Positions 20,501 to 31,133 of a DNA stretch of 64,000 nucleotides are shown piece by piece. Under the pieces are notes generated by a model, which worked only from the letters and a program-made list of their open reading frames with translations, was not told the DNA's origin and did not search any database. The stretch's first letter is position 1. Every line of letters begins with the position of its first letter. Origin of the DNA: Legionella birminghamensis (GTDB lineage Bacteria; Pseudomonadota; Gammaproteobacteria; Legionellales; Legionellaceae); assembly GCF_900452515.1 (NCBI RefSeq), contig NZ_UGNW01000001.1:2976001-3040000 (forward strand), given 5' to 3'. The position numbers and the translations under genes were made by a program.

Positions 20501-20670
20501 GCCTGACCTAGATAATCTGTTTTAATAATCACTTGCACATCAGACAAATCTGGAATAGCGTCCACAGGTGTATTTTTAATAATATATGAGCTGAACAAAA
20601 GAATCAGTCCAGTAGTTAAAAGAACCAAAAATCTATTATTGATGGACCAACGAATAATTCCTGCGATCAT
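17536..20670 (-). CDS. cusA: Heavy-metal RND efflux pump CusA/CzcA
   Basis: 1044 residues, the usual length for the HME-RND family, with the twelve-segment topology (first at residues 13-30, main block at about 340-540, last at about 865-1035). Transmembrane motif [20 protein letters not shown] marks the metal-driven proton-coupled pump. The copper operon context (CsoR, CopA, CusB with a CusF-like tail) favours Cu(I)/Ag(I). Last gene of a leftward operon. Confidence 0.93.
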   Translation of the reverse strand: MIAGIIRWSINNRFLVLLTTGLILLFSSYIIKNTPVDAIPDLSDVQVIIKTDYLGQAPQVVEDQVTYPLTTAMLAVPGALTVRGESGFGVSYVYVIFKDGTDLYWARSRVLEYLSQISNRLPTGAQTALGPDATGVGWVYEYALVDKTGQHDLAQLTSLQNWFLKYELQKVPGVSEVATAGGMVKQYQIILDPNRLRAFGLTLEQVKKAIQQGNRESGGSAIEMGEAEYMIRSKGYIQSIKDIEAIPVGLGKKGIPILLKDVAFVQLGPQMRRGLTELNGEGEVVGGIIVMRQGQNAMNTIAEVKKKLAQLKSSLPKGVEFVTTYDRSSLIMRAIHTLYDKLIEEFIVVSLICIVFLFHFRSSLIIIVSLPIGILIAFSVMYLQGINANIMSLGGIAIAIGAMVDAAIVMIENAHKHLEQQSNTDNQTRWQIIEKAALEVGPPLFFSLLIITFSFLPVFTLQAQEGRLFTPLAYTKTYAMAASALLSITLVPVLMGYLIRGKIKKEEENPLNRLLAAVYRPAIHAVLERPKTILAIAFLVLLVGFWPINRLGGEFMPDLDEGDLLYMPTTFPGISIGKAQELLQQTDKLIRSVPEVDTVLGKIGRAETATDPAPLSMVETIIQFKPKTAWRAGMTLEKIKEELKNRLELPGLSNAWVMPIRTRIDMLATGIKTPVGIKIAGPDLNTIQKLGEQVEYILKTIPGTASVFAERVSSSRYVTIDINRLKAARYGLNIADVQELIETAVGGLNVSQTVEGRERYPINLRYPRDIRDSLQKLRMLPIVTATGATIPLSEIARVDVTEGPDMIRSENARLNGWIYVDITGTDLTSYVNEAQVVLANKLKLPAGYSLSFAGQYEYLERAKERLQLVAPVTLFIIALLLYLNFRRMAEVLIILATLPFALIGGVWLLYLLGYHLSVAVGVGFIALAGVAAETAVVMLVFLNQALRRHEELAAQEQRQFSIKDLHEAVIEGALLRLRPKLMTVAAIIGGLLPIMMFGGTGSEVMRRIAAPMIGGMVSATILTLILIPAVYLLWQGYRFSKIID

Positions 20671-20679
20671 CTCATTTCC

Positions 20680-22119
20680 CTAGTTCATTTTGCTCATGTT
20701 AACAATGACAAATTGTTGTCCCTCTTTTTTAAGAGAAAAGAGCACTTTATCCTTAACTTTAAAGTGTTGTAGATGAATTTCTTTACTGACTATAAAATCC
20801 ATACTCATCGCAGGCCACCCCAATTCAGCGATGGCTTCGTGACTCAAGGTAATCACTCCTTTGGTAAGTTCTATAGATTGAATCTCCCCTCGTCCTTGAA
20901 TTATATTTTCTTGTTGAGATTTTGCCTCATTTTTACTGTTAAGACGTTCCAAATCTGCTCGCAAATTACTTTCTGAATCAAGTAAAAATTGTCCTGAGGT
21001 AACAACACGCTCACCTACTTTAAGTCCAGATAACACTTCAATACGTCCATCTGATTCGATTCCCACCCTTACCTGACGAACCTGAAATCGTCCTTGCCCT
21101 AAAGAAACAATTACGCGATCCTCTTTAGAGCTGCGAATTAGTGCTTCAATAGGAATACTAATAACTTTAGGTTTTGAATTAACATGTATTGATACAGTAG
21201 CGTACATATTAGGCTTTAATTGGGTGTTTGGATTAGCAAAAAGAAAGCGTACTTTAAGCGTTCGAGTTGTTGGGTCAACTTGAGGATAAATGTATTGTAC
21301 TTGACCTTTCCATGATGTTCCTGGAAATGCTGGCAGTTTTGCTACTGCACTTCCTCCTATCTGCACACTATCAGCTTCCTCCTCAAAAACCTCCGCAATA
21401 ATCCACACATTAGACAGATCAACTATATTCATCATCTCCGTATCAGGGGTCACATACATGCCTTCTCTGACATTCAGGTCTACAACCACACCTCCTTGAT
21501 GCGAATAGATATTAATCAATTGATTGGCCTTATGCTTGACTTTTAATTGTTGAATTTGCTCTTCAGGAATATGATAGGTCTGTAATTTTTTATAAGAAGC
21601 ATCAATAAGAGACTTATTGCCACTGTCTAAAGCGATTAAAAATTCTTCCTGAGCATTAATCATTTGAGGAGAGTATAATTGCATCACGACTTGGTGATCA
21701 TTAACCACATCCCCAACGGCTTTAACAAACAATTTTTTAATCCACCCATTGGCGTAAGTGTGAATGTGACTGATTTCATTCTCATTAGGTGTCACGTAGC
21801 CCACAGTTTCAATGTGCCTGCTAAATGGACCCTCCACAACCAGAGCAGTCCTGACTCCTAAATTGTTGACCACTGTTGGCGAAATACTAATTCCTGTTTC
21901 CTTTATATCTTTACTTTCATCGCTAAAGACAGGTACAAGATCCATTCCCATATGCGATTTACCTGGCCTTGAATAGTGAACTTGCGGCTCCATAGGATCA
22001 ATCCAATACAAAGGTTGTTTTTGAGCTATACCAGGTACGAGTAAATATCGCCCGATAAATACTCCAAGGATTAGTGAAATTAAAATGAATCCAGCAATAA
22101 GCAATTTATTTGTATTCAT
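20680..22119 (-). CDS. cusB: Periplasmic adaptor CusB with fused CusF-like domain
   Basis: 479 residues. N-terminal membrane anchor (8-28), a heavy-metal-binding stretch (YWIDPMEPQVHY...MGMDLVPVF), the membrane-fusion barrel and hairpin, and a C-terminal domain (about 415-479) with LGWPAMSMDF, the Trp/Met copper-site pattern of the chaperone CusF. The fusion means the chaperone is delivered as part of the adaptor. It overlaps cusC by 4 nt. Confidence 0.92.
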   Translation of the reverse strand: MNTNKLLIAGFILISLILGVFIGRYLLVPGIAQKQPLYWIDPMEPQVHYSRPGKSHMGMDLVPVFSDESKDIKETGISISPTVVNNLGVRTALVVEGPFSRHIETVGYVTPNENEISHIHTYANGWIKKLFVKAVGDVVNDHQVVMQLYSPQMINAQEEFLIALDSGNKSLIDASYKKLQTYHIPEEQIQQLKVKHKANQLINIYSHQGGVVVDLNVREGMYVTPDTEMMNIVDLSNVWIIAEVFEEEADSVQIGGSAVAKLPAFPGTSWKGQVQYIYPQVDPTTRTLKVRFLFANPNTQLKPNMYATVSIHVNSKPKVISIPIEALIRSSKEDRVIVSLGQGRFQVRQVRVGIESDGRIEVLSGLKVGERVVTSGQFLLDSESNLRADLERLNSKNEAKSQQENIIQGRGEIQSIELTKGVITLSHEAIAELGWPAMSMDFIVSKEIHLQHFKVKDKVLFSLKKEGQQFVIVNMSKMN

Positions 22120-23363
22120 GAGGTTAATCCTTCTAAATACAGCAAGATCACACGAGCTTTCATTTTCTCAATCATCACTTGTAATTGCTCTTGCCGAATA
22201 TCCAATTCATTACTGTAAGCACGCAATACAGTGTTCATCTCAACACTGGCATTTTGATAAGCCAGCAAGGAAGCCTTTGCATTTTGCTTTGCTTCAGGGA
22301 TTAATTGCCGCTGATAAATACGCTCTCTTTGTGACAATTTTTCCCAAATAGCATACTGCGCTTGAAGCTCTTTTAGTAAATCTCGATAATGAATCACGCG
22401 ATCCATATGAGAAGCATGTAATTTATAAACACTTGCCTGGTATTGCCTGTCTTGGCGTTTACCAGGAAAAAGAGGCAAATCTACTGTAACCTGGGCAGTT
22501 AACATATCTGAGCGCGGCATACCATCGGACATCTGCCCCTGACGATAACCATAGCTAGCACCTAATAACCAGCTTGGCTTATATTGCTCTTTGGCTAAAG
22601 CAACCTCTTGACGTGCAGCATCAATAGTTGCCCCATCAATCAATATTAAAGGATGTTTTTTTAAACGCTGTTGTAAAACAAAGCGTGAAGGCGGTTTTAG
22701 CCAGGAAGGTAACGATTCCGATAAATTGCGTTGCGCTTGTTCTTGTCCAATGAAGCGCCCCAACTGAGCTCGTAATAAATCAATTTGTTGTTCGATTTGC
22801 AATGCTTGATTAGCCAGGCGAGATAATTCAACTTGTACCTGTAATACATCGGATTGATTGCCTTTTCCAGCACTGTATTGGGACTCACTGACTTTGAGTA
22901 AGTTACGATAGATTTTTTGATTGTCATGGATAATATGTAACACTTGATTCCAATAATACAGATCAAGCCAGGTTTCACGCAAACTACGCAGCAAAAGAGC
23001 TATTTGCTCCTTTGCTTTTCTTTTCTCTGCAGTAGCAAGAGCTTGTGTTTGTCTGGATTTAAACGTCAATGAACGTCCTCGTGGTAACTGTTGCTGTACT
23101 CCCACTGCCAACATAGTCATTTCATCTTGCGTAAAACTGAAGGTATTGGTTGGCACATTAATAACACCCGCCATTAATTGCGGATCTGACAGTTGTCCAT
23201 CGGCAATCGATTGCTCCATCAAACCATGCGCTTTTGCCCTAAACTGTTTGATTTCTGGTGACAAATTCAGTGCCAAATGTTCCGCTTCACCAATGCTCAA
23301 GGTTTTGGCCTGAGCAAAGGAGTAAAAACAAAGCAAACAAAGTACAATATGTTTTTTAATCAT
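22116..23363 (-). CDS. cusC: Outer-membrane efflux protein CusC/TolC family
   Basis: 415 residues when started at MIKKHIVL (23363); the longer frame opening at 23417 lies inside copA. A signal peptide ends near FAQA. The rest is the two-fold helical TolC pattern ([37 protein letters not shown]). It completes the tripartite pump and overlaps copA by 8 nt. Confidence 0.9.
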   Translation of the reverse strand: MIKKHIVLCLLCFYSFAQAKTLSIGEAEHLALNLSPEIKQFRAKAHGLMEQSIADGQLSDPQLMAGVINVPTNTFSFTQDEMTMLAVGVQQQLPRGRSLTFKSRQTQALATAEKRKAKEQIALLLRSLRETWLDLYYWNQVLHIIHDNQKIYRNLLKVSESQYSAGKGNQSDVLQVQVELSRLANQALQIEQQIDLLRAQLGRFIGQEQAQRNLSESLPSWLKPPSRFVLQQRLKKHPLILIDGATIDAARQEVALAKEQYKPSWLLGASYGYRQGQMSDGMPRSDMLTAQVTVDLPLFPGKRQDRQYQASVYKLHASHMDRVIHYRDLLKELQAQYAIWEKLSQRERIYQRQLIPEAKQNAKASLLAYQNASVEMNTVLRAYSNELDIRQEQLQVMIEKMKARVILLYLEGLTS

Positions 23364-25593
23364 TTTTTTCACTTGTAACGTTGAGTTTAAGCCTGCGCAA
23401 TCGTAGTGCATTACCAATTACTGAAACCGAACTTAATGACATGGCAGCCGCTGCAATAACTGGGCTTAATAATAATCCAGTCATTGGATACAAAAGCCCA
23501 GCAGCCACAGGGACTCCTAATCCATTATAAATAAAGGCAAAAAATAAATTTTGCCTAATATTTCCCATGGTCCCAACCGATAAACGACGTGCCTTAAGAA
23601 TACCGCCTAAATCACCATGCAATAAAGTAATGCCTGCACTTTCAATGGCAACATCGGTGCCAGTTCCCATTGCAATACCAATATCGGCTTCAGCAAGTGC
23701 AGGCGCATCATTCACTCCATCTCCGGCCATAGCCACCACAAACCCTTTGTTTTTTAATTCACGCACTTGCCTGCTTTTGTCTTCAGGCAGGACTTCTGCA
23801 ATCACGTTCTTGATACCGAGGTTTTTTGCTACACTTAAGGCTGTTTTTTTACTGTCCCCTGTCAACATATAGAGCTCTATCCCACTTCGTTGCAGCTCAT
23901 TAAGCACTGCCAGAGTATTCGATTTAACCGGATCTTTAATAATTAAAATCGAAGTCAGTGTTTTGTCTATGGCGACAAATACCACCGTTGCGCCATCTGC
24001 CCGTTCTTCATCTGCAATTCGACACAAATCCGGGTTAACCTCAATGTCAGCTTCACGCATGAAATAAAGTGTGCCAATAGCCATTTGGTGGCTTCCCACT
24101 CTACCGGTAACTCCTTTACCCGTATGAGCGTTAAATTCTTCTACAGGAGCTAAGGTTAGTTTCTGATCTTTTGCGGCAGTAACAATTGCCTTAGCCAGCG
24201 GATGCTCGCTCTGATGCTCAAGTGAGGCAGCCATTGCAAGAACTTCTTGCTCATTGATTGAGTCAATGGTAATAATTCGAGTCAATGTTGGACGCCCTTC
24301 TGTTAAAGTACCGGTTTTATCCACAACCAACACATTAACTTTCTCCATTTGTTCTAAAGCTTGGGCATTTTTAATCAAAACTCCTTCTCGTGCACCTTGC
24401 CCCACACCAATCATAATCGACATCGGTGTTGCCAAACCTAAGGCACAAGGACAAGCGATAATCAGAACCGATACTGCTGCAATCAATCCATAAGTGAATG
24501 AAGGTTCTGGCCCTACCAACGCCCATAGGATAAATGTAAATAACGCTGTCAAAATAACAATAGGTACAAACCATCCTGAGACTTTATCTGCCAAGCGCGC
24601 TATAGGAGCCCGACTTCGTTGTGCTTCACTAACCATCTGTACGATGCGTGAAAGTACGGTCTCACTTCCCACATGTGAGGCTTTCATCACAAAACTACCA
24701 GTTTGGTTTATCGTAGCACCTATTAATTTTGAACCAACCACTTTACCCACTGGCATAGATTCACCAGTTATCATTGATTCATCAATGTAGCTTTTCCCCT
24801 CCAATAGGACTCCATCGACTGGTACTTTTTCGCCTGGACGAACACGTAATAAATCACCTACCTGGACTTTGTCCAATGAAACCTCTTCTTCATTGCCCTC
24901 TGCTCCCATACGATGGGCTGTTTCTGGGGCTAAACTCAATAGAGCACGAATTGCACTTCCAGTTTGCTCTCGAGCTTTTAGCTCAAGAACCTGTCCTAAT
25001 AGAACCAAGGTCGTAATGACTGCCGCAGCCTCAAAATAAACAGCAACATGTCCATTTGCTGTTTGAAATGCCGCAGGAAACAAGCCAGGTATTATGGTTG
25101 CAACCAAGCTGTAGATCCAAGACACGCCAATACCCATAGAAATTAAGGTAAACATATTCAGTTGACGTGTTTTAAGAGAAGAATATCCACGTTGAAAAAA
25201 TGGCCAGCCGCACCATAAAACTACCGGAGTTGCCAAGATTAGTTGCAACCAGATAGATAAGCCTGCAGGAATACTATGTGCTAGAAAATGCCCCCCCATC
25301 TCCAAGAGAAATAGTGGTAAAGTTAAAATAAGTGCTATCCAAAAACGGCGCCTCATATCCAGATATTCTGAACTGACCTCCGCTTCAATGCTCACAGTTT
25401 CTTGCTCCAAAGCCATCCCACAAATAGGGCAATTACCAGGTCGATTTTGGCGCACCTCTGGATGCATTGGACAAATATAAAAACCACTTGACTCCCTTAC
25501 TTCTATATCTTTAGGTGTTTTGGGGCTATGGCAACACGAAGCAGACTTCGCTTCAGCTGTGTGATGTCCAGTGTGATGATGATGGTTATTCAT
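23356..25593 (-). CDS. copA: Copper-exporting P1B-type ATPase CopA
   Basis: 745 residues. The His-rich N-terminus ([11 protein letters not shown]) and a metal-binding segment (YICPMHPEV...CPICGM) are followed by eight membrane segments with the CPC motif ([13 protein letters not shown], about 375), DKTGTLTEG phosphorylation loop, SEHPLAKA and [10 protein letters not shown]. All catalytic motifs are intact. It exports Cu(I) to the periplasm, where the Cus pump takes over. Follows csoR by 7 nt. Confidence 0.95.
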   Translation of the reverse strand: MNNHHHHTGHHTAEAKSASCCHSPKTPKDIEVRESSGFYICPMHPEVRQNRPGNCPICGMALEQETVSIEAEVSSEYLDMRRRFWIALILTLPLFLLEMGGHFLAHSIPAGLSIWLQLILATPVVLWCGWPFFQRGYSSLKTRQLNMFTLISMGIGVSWIYSLVATIIPGLFPAAFQTANGHVAVYFEAAAVITTLVLLGQVLELKAREQTGSAIRALLSLAPETAHRMGAEGNEEEVSLDKVQVGDLLRVRPGEKVPVDGVLLEGKSYIDESMITGESMPVGKVVGSKLIGATINQTGSFVMKASHVGSETVLSRIVQMVSEAQRSRAPIARLADKVSGWFVPIVILTALFTFILWALVGPEPSFTYGLIAAVSVLIIACPCALGLATPMSIMIGVGQGAREGVLIKNAQALEQMEKVNVLVVDKTGTLTEGRPTLTRIITIDSINEQEVLAMAASLEHQSEHPLAKAIVTAAKDQKLTLAPVEEFNAHTGKGVTGRVGSHQMAIGTLYFMREADIEVNPDLCRIADEERADGATVVFVAIDKTLTSILIIKDPVKSNTLAVLNELQRSGIELYMLTGDSKKTALSVAKNLGIKNVIAEVLPEDKSRQVRELKNKGFVVAMAGDGVNDAPALAEADIGIAMGTGTDVAIESAGITLLHGDLGGILKARRLSVGTMGNIRQNLFFAFIYNGLGVPVAAGLLYPMTGLLLSPVIAAAAMSLSSVSVIGNALRLRRLKLNVTSEKND

Positions 25594-25600
25594 AATGCAC

Positions 25601-25876
25601 CTACTCGTATTTTTTTAATAACTCAATTATTTCATTCAATTTTTGATCACGTATTACTTCATCATGTAACGTGGCAATATGACCTAAGCAACCTTTAATG
25701 TGAGTATCTAAAACACTTAACTCGATGGTTTTTAAAGCACTACGCGCTGCACGAATTTGCGTTAAGATATCAATACAATACCGCTTCTCTTCAATCATGC
25801 GTTTAATGCCTTCAAGTTGGCCAATTGCACGATTTAACCGATGCAATTCTTTTTCATGGGTTGAGTGATTATTCAT
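25601..25876 (-). CDS. csoR: Copper-sensing repressor CsoR family
   Basis: 91 residues, all-helical. The ligand set Cys34, His59, Cys63 ([13 protein letters not shown]) is the Cu(I) fingerprint of CsoR rather than the nickel or formaldehyde variants. First gene of the leftward copper operon, behind two G/C-tract inverted repeats. Confidence 0.93.
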   Translation of the reverse strand: MNNHSTHEKELHRLNRAIGQLEGIKRMIEEKRYCIDILTQIRAARSALKTIELSVLDTHIKGCLGHIATLHDEVIRDQKLNEIIELLKKYE

Positions 25877-25886
25877 ATTTTTCTCC

Positions 25887-25921
25887 TATACCCCTATAGG
25901 TATATACCCCCACAGGGTATA
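25887..25921. promoter_or_regulatory. CsoR-type operators in the copper promoter
   Basis: Two inverted repeats upstream of csoR: TATACC-N6-GGTATA at 25887-25904 and TATACCC-CCACA-GGGTATA at 25903-25921. CsoR/RcnR proteins bind such C-tract/G-tract dyads. This predicts autorepression of the csoR-copA-cusCBA operon, relieved by Cu(I). Confidence 0.7.
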
Positions 25922-26280
25922 CGTCAAGTAATTCACCTAAATATTTGTTAAAATAATTGCATGATCACTGATGCAATCCTTTTAGAGTAAGACTTTGTGA
26001 TATGGTGAATTAGATACATTGACAGGCATGGTGATCAGAGATGCATGAATTATTGCTACATGCATTCCAAAATCCACATTTGTGTTAGCTGATGAGTCTA
26101 ATAATTACCAATGCAGTTATCTGGTATCAATCAGCATGAGATATTCTGCCAAAGAAAATGGGATACATTATTTCGTTAATTAAAAATTAATAATGAATAT
26201 TTGTATCAAATAGGTTTGTCTTTTATTACGTCACAAATAGTAATTTTTTATAAAATCAGAATGGCTTTTCCAGTAAAATA
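25922..26280. other. Gene-free stretch before the ICE right end
   Basis: No ORF with a ribosome site, no RNA gene and no strong hairpin was seen here. From about 26224 it becomes similar to the sequence before the 53489 att site. Confidence 0.5.
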
Positions 26281-26281
26281 T

Positions 26282-26453
26282 CTAAAATATCCTTGCGTGA
26301 GATTTGCGTGTTTGAGTACGACACAGTCATACACTGTACGACATTTGTAGTGGTTTGCCGCAGCATATTATTACTTTAAAATCAACGAGTTAATTTTAAG
26401 GTTGGGGGCTCATAATCCGTTGGTCCTAGGTTCAAGTCCTAGTGGGCCCACCA
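26282..26453 (+). repeat. ICE right end: conserved leader and att site 1
   Basis: 26409-26453 is the 3' half of a tRNA gene with CAT anticodon (anticodon loop CTCATAA, T-arm CTAGG-TTCAAGT-CCTAG, 3' GGGCCCACCA). The 5' half is absent, so it is an attachment-site copy, not a working tRNA. The preceding about 120 bp contain GAGTACGACAC and GTACGACA repeats that also precede att sites 3 and 4, likely integrase arm or element-end sequence. Confidence 0.85.
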
Positions 26454-26499
26454 ATAAAATCAAGTAGTTACGGTAGTTTTCAGAAAGTTCGAAAAAGTC

Positions 26500-26660
26500 A
26501 TGTAGACGCAATGTAGACATATTATGGGCTCTTCCCCATTTCCGGGGGCACTAATCAAGAGCACAAAACTGGCTCTTTCCCAATTACGGGGGCACTCCCC
26601 AATTAACAATACAACACCCTAACACGGGTTCTATAATTTTCGGCTCTTCCCAATTAGGGT
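26500..26660. repeat. Left end of the mobilizable element: arm-type repeats and hairpin repeats
   Basis: 26500-26519 (ATGTAGACGCAATGTAGACA) matches 38783-38802 next to the integrase gene in 19 of 20 bases, suggesting integrase arm sites at both ends. Then three copies of a GGCTCTTYCCC...GGG motif follow (26524, 26571, 26641), two of them ending GGGGGCACT; a related copy lies at 17438. Confidence 0.55.
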
Positions 26661-27190
26661 ACTTTATCAGAAATTTCTTCTTGATTAATATCAAATTGCT
26701 GATAAACAAATTTTATTCGGCTATCTATATTTTGTTGTAGAGTCTTGTCTTTTAAAGCATCTTGAAAAAAGTTCTTTAAACCGGTGATAAAATCATTTAC
26801 TAAGCGAGGTACGCTAATCAGAACAAGTCTCTCACTTTCTTTTGGGTTATATAGATGCTCTGTTTCACCAGTGTAACCATATAATTTACAGCCATTATTA
26901 TTTGCATAATCACTAAACGCAGAGTAACTATGTAATTTTCCACAACGAGCTGCATACATGTCCTTACCACTATACTGATAACTTTGCATCTCATCAGTTT
27001 TCATATATTTATTAACCCAGCTTATAAATTCCTTTTTACCATTTTTTGTTTGATTTAGAGGCATCGATAAAAAAGCCATCGTATCAATTGCTACGTAGGT
27101 CATTATCACTGTTGCACTTATAGCCCCTGAATCACGGACTTTAATTATTTCTCCCAAAATACTTTTTATGACGTTTGAATAAGTAGACAC
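26654..27190 (-). CDS. Hypothetical protein
   Basis: 178 residues, no signal peptide or clear membrane segment; a hydrophobic stretch (AISATVIMTYVAIDTMAFL) may be a buried helix. Not recognised. It is the outermost gene of the mobilizable element on the left, where cargo such as defence genes is often found. Confidence 0.6.
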   Translation of the reverse strand: MSTYSNVIKSILGEIIKVRDSGAISATVIMTYVAIDTMAFLSMPLNQTKNGKKEFISWVNKYMKTDEMQSYQYSGKDMYAARCGKLHSYSAFSDYANNNGCKLYGYTGETEHLYNPKESERLVLISVPRLVNDFITGLKNFFQDALKDKTLQQNIDSRIKFVYQQFDINQEEISDKVP

Positions 27191-27340
27191 TTCTTCTCCT
27201 GTGGTTCATGCCATGATTTAGATTAGTAATTTTTTATCATTACCTTCTATAATTAAAATATTTCTCGGTTAAAATTCATATAATGGTTGCATAATTTTGG
27301 TGTCCGGTTTTTCGAGGATGGATCAAAATGCCTTGTGCAA

Positions 27341-27910
27341 TTACTTTAAACCCATAATTTGCAGCCTCATTTTTAGTGAGATTTTCACTTTTACTCTATA
27401 TTCAATTGAGGTAATCAAATATATTTTAAAAAATAATATGCGATACAAATCCAAAAAATATTTATTAGATTTAATTTGCTCGTCGCCAATTTTATAAGTC
27501 ATAAAAATATCATGTGGATATATCAACTGTAAGGAATCTCCATCTTTCAGCACATGAGGAAGTCTATCTGAAAAACTGAAATCACTATCTAAAATGTATA
27601 AATCATGCCCCTCAACTCTCTTACTAAAAGGGAGTTTAGAATAACTGAACACCACATTTTTAATTTTTATCGATCTTTTCCCGTAATTAAATGCGTTAAT
27701 TGATAAGACATGTTGATCCAAATATCGGCTCCCAGGTTGCCCATAAAAAGTATTTAATAATCTTGCTTTTATTAAAGGCTTATATTCTTTTTTTGCCAGA
27801 TTATAACCTAACAATCCTATCAATATTGTTCCAATACCAATTAGCAGATCACTAAATTCTTTTATAGTGAGATTTAAAAAAAAGGTAGAAATACTATCTA
27901 GGATATTCAA
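27341..27910 (-). CDS. Hypothetical single-span membrane protein
   Basis: 189 residues with one N-terminal membrane segment (about residues 19-40, DLLIGIGTILIGLLGYNLA) and a beta-rich soluble remainder. Not recognised. Same strand as the FRG gene, possibly in the same transcription unit. Confidence 0.6.
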   Translation of the reverse strand: MNILDSISTFFLNLTIKEFSDLLIGIGTILIGLLGYNLAKKEYKPLIKARLLNTFYGQPGSRYLDQHVLSINAFNYGKRSIKIKNVVFSYSKLPFSKRVEGHDLYILDSDFSFSDRLPHVLKDGDSLQLIYPHDIFMTYKIGDEQIKSNKYFLDLYRILFFKIYLITSIEYRVKVKISLKMRLQIMGLK

Positions 27911-27943
27911 TATAATGTTCTCATAGTTTTTCAGATGCTGTTT

Positions 27944-28147
27944 CTAACAATATAAGCTATTCTCTGAAATTAGGGTATATGGAAGTTTCTTTAAGAAATA
28001 TTGAATACTGTACTCTCTCTGACTGAAATTGTTAGCGTGTATCTTAAAGATAACGTTTTGAGACTCTACCCAATTTTCCCAAATTTTGATATCAATTATG
28101 CCCAGCCTATATATGGACCTATCCTGTTTTGCAAATGAATAAACCAT
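27944..28147 (-). CDS. Small hypothetical protein downstream of the FRG gene
   Basis: 67 residues; ATG at 28147 lies a few bases after the stop of the reconstructed FRG gene, so it could be its next operon member. No motif is recognised and it may be a gene remnant. Confidence 0.35.
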   Translation of the reverse strand: MVYSFAKQDRSIYRLGIIDIKIWENWVESQNVIFKIHANNFSQREYSIQYFLKKLPYTLISENSLYC

Positions 28148-28238
28148 AATTATTAGCTGTTTTTATATATCCCTAAGCTCAATATCTGCGCTGCAACATG
28201 GTCATAGGATGGCATAAGATATTGTAAACCTCCCCTTA

Positions 28239-29063
28239 TTAGTGCCAACCGAAACTAGAGTTTTCCGACTTATTTTTAATCAATCTATAATCAAATGGTG
28301 ACAGATCTCCCAGTGATTCATGCGGTCTTTCTTCGTTATATTCTTTCATCCATTTCCCGGTTATTTCCCGAACTTCATTGAGATTTCTGAACAAATAAAA
28401 ATCCAGTATTTCATTGCGATAAGTTCGATTAAACCGTTCAATAAATGAATTTTGAGTAGGTTTTCCGGGTTGAATAAACTCAAGAGTAACTCCGTGTTTT
28501 TCAGCCCAGTCAGCCAATACCAGAGAGATAAACTCAGGCCCATTATCAAGACGCAGTTTTGCCGGATATCCTCGACTGGCAGCAATGCTGTCAAGCACCC
28601 GGGTAACCCGTCGGGCAGGCAGGCTCAGATCCACTTCAATGGCCAGTGCTTCCCGGTTGAAATCATCAACCACATTAAATGTCCTGAATCGTCTGCCACA
28701 GTTCAATGCGTCGCTCATAAAATCAGCAGACCAAGTATGGTTAACTGTAGCGGGAACCGCAAGAGGCTCTGGGTTGCGTGTAGGCAATCTCCGCTTTCCT
28801 TTACGGCGGATATTCAACTGCAATTCACAGTAAACCCGGTAAACCCTTTTGTGATTCCATGTAAACCCCGCCTGCCTCAGTTTGACAAACACTTTCCTGA
28901 AGCCATAACGCGGATAGCGTTCGGTAACTTCCATCAGCTCTTTAATCACCGTCTCATCCTTATTTACTGCCGGCTGATAATAGTAACCTGTGCGACTCAG
29001 GCTTAAGGCGGCACAGCTCTGTCTAAGACTCATGCCGTATTCATTTACCAGATAATCAGCCAT
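28239..29063 (-). CDS. IS3-family transposase OrfB
   Basis: 274 residues in the OrfB part; HTH_21 region, then the integrase core with DDE residues ([35 protein letters not shown]). The normal product is OrfAB, made by -1 frameshifting at the A7 run (29091-29097), which joins ...EKKA to [13 protein letters not shown]. Confidence 0.92.
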   Translation of the reverse strand: MADYLVNEYGMSLRQSCAALSLSRTGYYYQPAVNKDETVIKELMEVTERYPRYGFRKVFVKLRQAGFTWNHKRVYRVYCELQLNIRRKGKRRLPTRNPEPLAVPATVNHTWSADFMSDALNCGRRFRTFNVVDDFNREALAIEVDLSLPARRVTRVLDSIAASRGYPAKLRLDNGPEFISLVLADWAEKHGVTLEFIQPGKPTQNSFIERFNRTYRNEILDFYLFRNLNEVREITGKWMKEYNEERPHESLGDLSPFDYRLIKNKSENSSFGWH

Positions 29064-29083
29064 TTCCCTTTTCTCTGCCGGCT

Positions 29084-29350
29084 TTAAAGCTTTTTTTCTA
29101 TCACATCCTTCAACGCACGGTTTTCCAGCGACAAATCAGCGAACATCCGTTTCAGCTTTGCATTTTCTTCCTCAAGTTGCTTCATTCGTTTAATATCTGA
29201 GGCCTCCATCCCGCCATATTTAGCTTTCCAGTTGTAATACGTGGCATCGGATATTCCATGCTCACGGCAGACATCCTTTACCAGACGGCCATTCTCTACA
29301 TATTTTAAAATATTTAATATTTGATGCTCTGTAAATCGGCTGCGTTTCAT
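29084..29350 (-). CDS. IS3-family transposase OrfA
   Basis: 88 residues: helix-turn-helix ([17 protein letters not shown]...[17 protein letters not shown]) and a C-terminal leucine zipper ([22 protein letters not shown] segment). It ends just past the A7 slippery run that feeds OrfAB. Alone it acts as a regulator of transposition in this family. Confidence 0.92.
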   Translation of the reverse strand: MKRSRFTEHQILNILKYVENGRLVKDVCREHGISDATYYNWKAKYGGMEASDIKRMKQLEEENAKLKRMFADLSLENRALKDVIEKKL

Positions 29351-29403
29351 CGTTTCTCCTCCTCTTGCCTATTATGCCGGAGAAACTCTATTTTTGAATG
29401 GTG

Positions 29404-30489
29404 CTATTTTACGGGAGGGTTACAATATGGCCTTGAAATATCAATTTTTTCTAGTTTAGTCTTTAAATCTTCAACTACTGTATTAGGTATATTTAACTGT
29501 AAGTAGTAATTACCAATATTATCCATATCAAGCATATGTTGATATTGAGACAAATATTGATTTAAATTAGGCCATTGTCCATTTTTATAAAAATATTTGT
29601 TTGCATAAACCATAGACAAAAAGACCCCTTCTTGATTGAAAAGATTGTGGAAATTTGACATTTTAAACCCATCAACAAAGTCCAAAGCCTCCATGATGTA
29701 TGAAGATGCTGTCTCACTAGCAGATCCCATCATCCCTTTATTTATAGCAATAACAGAAAAATATGCAGGCATATTAGCCTTAGACTGATTCATAATATCT
29801 GTGTGTTGCTTAAGAGCAAACCATGTTGCTTTTAATGGATTGTATGTGAAATCAAGAAGTCTAGTTGGGATACCATGATGCTGCGCGTAAGCCACCGCAT
29901 GCTCATCATATTGAGGGCATAGATATGGGAAAAAGAATTTGTTTGTGTCAAATATGATATCACGCTCATCCAGGTTGTCAGTTGAAATATCAAACTCGTC
30001 AAACTTTTGAATCCAATCTATAAATTCATTACACACCCTATGCCAAAACAAATTCTTTTTATCAAAAGTATTGAAACTCAAATTTATGTTAAATGGAAAT
30101 ACTGATTCAACTGGTAGTCTTACCCTGTTTGATAAAGTTATAAAATCTTGCACAATGTACATTTCAAGAAAAATTTGCTGAAACAATTGGTTGATGTGTT
30201 CAATGTTTAGATTAAGCTCACGATAACGGTCTGCAACAATATTTACCCATGGTCTATCAGGGTTGATTAAATCTATATGAGCCCAACTTTGATTTTGGAA
30301 TCGCTGACATCTCCAGGCACTAGGAATTAATTCAAAATCACAACTCCCTACTCCTCTAAATACCCAGTTTTTTTCAACGAGGCAACTTAGCTCACAATCA
30401 GAATTGCTAACTTCCCAAATGCCATCCTTAATGTAATACAAAAAGTCATCTGCATCTGTGAAATCAATAACCTTAGGTTGAAAATCCAT
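29404..30489 (-). pseudogene. FRG-domain protein, C-terminus displaced by IS3
   Basis: 361 residues as it stands. The FRG signature is clear: ENWVFRGVGSCDFELIPSAWR (about 35-55; first half of the domain) and YAQHHGIPTRLLDFTYNP (about 210). The last seven residues (CNPPVK and stop) come from the IS end. If the IS and one ATAT are removed, the frame continues for about 20 residues (LMPSYDHVAAQILSL...) to a stop near 28157, so the native gene ended there. FRG proteins occur in phage-defence loci. The protein may still work. Confidence 0.8.
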
Positions 30490-30872
30490 TTAATTTCCTT
30501 ATTACAATATGAAATAATTATAGCATTTCTAAATAGCAAGTAGCCCGTTTGCTTGCAAACGGGGAAATCAAACGTTCACCCCTTAACAAAATAGCAATTA
30601 ATTTACAAACACATAAAAAATACACGGGACAAATGGGACAACGGGGACCCCCAATAAATAAAGGTTTCAATACGTCCCCAGCTTAAAAATTGAAGTGGGG
30701 GCATAAGGGACAAATAATAATTATTTGGTTATATTGATGAAGTACAGTTCTTCTAATGGAAAGCCAGCTATCACAATAAATTTTTTATATTTGGAATAGG
30801 ATTATATTTAAACGAGGGTATAGAGATATCCTTTTTCTTACTGGAGTATCCAGCTGGCTTCTTAATTGGAAC
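30490..30872. other. Gene-free stretch with GGGAC repeats
   Basis: 30624-30712 is an inverted relative of two about 90-bp repeats at 33873-33961 and 34661-34750 (GTCCC/GGGAC-rich). A short hairpin (CCGTTTGCTTGCAAACGG) precedes it at 30544-30561. No gene is seen. Confidence 0.5.
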
Positions 30873-31133
30873 TTAAACAGATTCTTTTTGCGAATAACCA
30901 GGCCTTTGACCATTTAGGTATTTCAATACATATAGCCGAAAAGTATTGTAAGTTGCAGTGAAACTTCCCTCATCCCTGAGCGTTTCCCATATAACGGTAA
31001 TTGACCATCCTTTTTCTAAGGCTTCGGATATGTCTTCACGTAAAGCCAGGAATTCCACTTTATTTTTTCTGACGTTCGTTCTTTGTTGCCCCTGTTTAGA
31101 AGTCATTATGTTTTCTGTTAAGGATTTTTTCAT
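30873..31133 (-). CDS. TraK-like oriT-binding protein of the mobilizable element
   Basis: 86 residues. It shares with the ICE TraK the core FLALREDISEALEKGWS and WETLRDEG...YNTFRLYV. It lies 220 bp downstream of the element's own oriT core, in the same orientation as traK to oriT in the ICE (236 bp). Other relaxosome genes are absent. Probably marks this oriT for the ICE relaxase. MTSKQGQQ (31103) is an alternative start. Confidence 0.82.
   Translation of the reverse strand: MKKSLTENIMTSKQGQQRTNVRKNKVEFLALREDISEALEKGWSITVIWETLRDEGSFTATYNTFRLYVLKYLNGQRPGYSQKESV

Larger units (their letters stand above)
28223..29424 (-). mobile_element. IS3-family insertion sequence
   Basis: About 1.2 kb. The ends read TGTAAACCTCCCC (left, 28223) and, on the minus strand, TGTAACCCTCCCG (right, ending 29424), imperfect terminal inverted repeats. 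ATAT flanks both sides (28219-28222 and 29425-29428), a likely target duplication. It contains orfA and orfB with a -1 frameshift signal and is inserted in the 3' part of an FRG-domain gene. Confidence 0.9.

Noticed and set aside
24494-25016. Two + strand frames across copA
   Set aside because: Shadows of the well-supported CopA reading frame.
26409-26453. Working tRNA gene
   Set aside because: Only the 3' half from the anticodon loop is present; the bases before it cannot form the acceptor, D and anticodon stems. The same holds for the other three copies.
28452-29006. 184-codon + strand frame
   Set aside because: Antisense shadow of the IS3 orfB; no ribosome site and no recognisable protein.
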